A DNA stretch of 5,406 nucleotides from a bacterium (GTDB lineage: Bacteria > UBA9089 > CG2-30-40-21 > SBAY01). Of the stretch, positions 5,383 through 5,406 are shown in pieces (positions within the stretch are counted from its first letter, which is position 1; each line of letters opens with the position of its first letter). The notes beneath the pieces are model-generated. The model did not search any database. It had not been told where the DNA came from and saw only the letters and a list, made by a program, of their open reading frames with translations. A program made the position numbers and the translations under genes. The stretch is from assembly GCA_030018635.1 (NCBI GenBank), contig JASEHU010000163.1:1-5406 (forward strand), in the 5' to 3' direction.

Positions 5383-5406
5383 GTTGTTAATGCCCCTCAC
5401 AGAACC

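Noticed and set aside
5371..5406. Tail of an upstream minus-strand gene ending at TGA 5373-5371
   Set aside because: Only eleven codons are open in that frame, and the other two frames also close at 5399-5397 and 5389-5387. The evidence is too short to choose.

Overview
This is an AT-rich window, and every gene I can support lies on the minus strand. The organism looks like a Gram-negative-type bacterium, because the largest gene encodes a secreted (probably periplasmic) TPR protein of the CpoB/BamD style. The A+T richness, the inverted repeats built from AATTTCC/GGAAATT words in noncoding DNA, and the scattered toxin-antitoxin genes suit an uncultivated candidate-phylum bacterium. That placement is an inference, and the sequence does not settle the taxon.

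Read in the direction of transcription (right to left), the window opens with a tight four-gene cluster. It contains a 778-residue TPR-repeat protein with a signal peptide (5366-3030), a 76-residue protein of unknown function (3033-2803), a small MNT/AbiEii-type nucleotidyltransferase (2809-2339), and an S-methyl-5'-thioadenosine phosphorylase (2351-1488, TTG start). Neighbouring genes overlap by 4, 7 and 13 bp, so they are very probably cotranscribed and translationally coupled. The small-protein/nucleotidyltransferase pair has the form of a toxin-antitoxin-like module inserted between two housekeeping-type genes.

Next comes a 504-bp gap (984-1487) that is mostly made of two related miniature inverted-repeat elements (1043-1189 and 1246-1417). 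They share the end sequence GGGACGGTTCA and lie in the same orientation. Each is flanked by its own 8-bp direct repeat: a perfect GATATTAT for the first, and AGAAATTC/AAAAATTC for the second. These look like real target-site duplications, so the elements appear to be transposon-derived MITEs moved by a DDE transposase that is not encoded here. They lie just upstream of the last operon.

That operon is a type II toxin-antitoxin pair: a UPF0175-family antitoxin (983-666) followed by a PIN-domain toxin with a GTG start (669-175), overlapping by 4 bp. The left end (1-174) has no gene. It holds a tandem pair of 17-bp near-palindromes (124-157) and an AT-rich inverted repeat.

I found no convincing new multi-gene system. 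The most informative observations are the MITE pair with its target duplications, the toxin-like pair inside the MTAP operon, and the two-period repeat architecture of the TPR protein.
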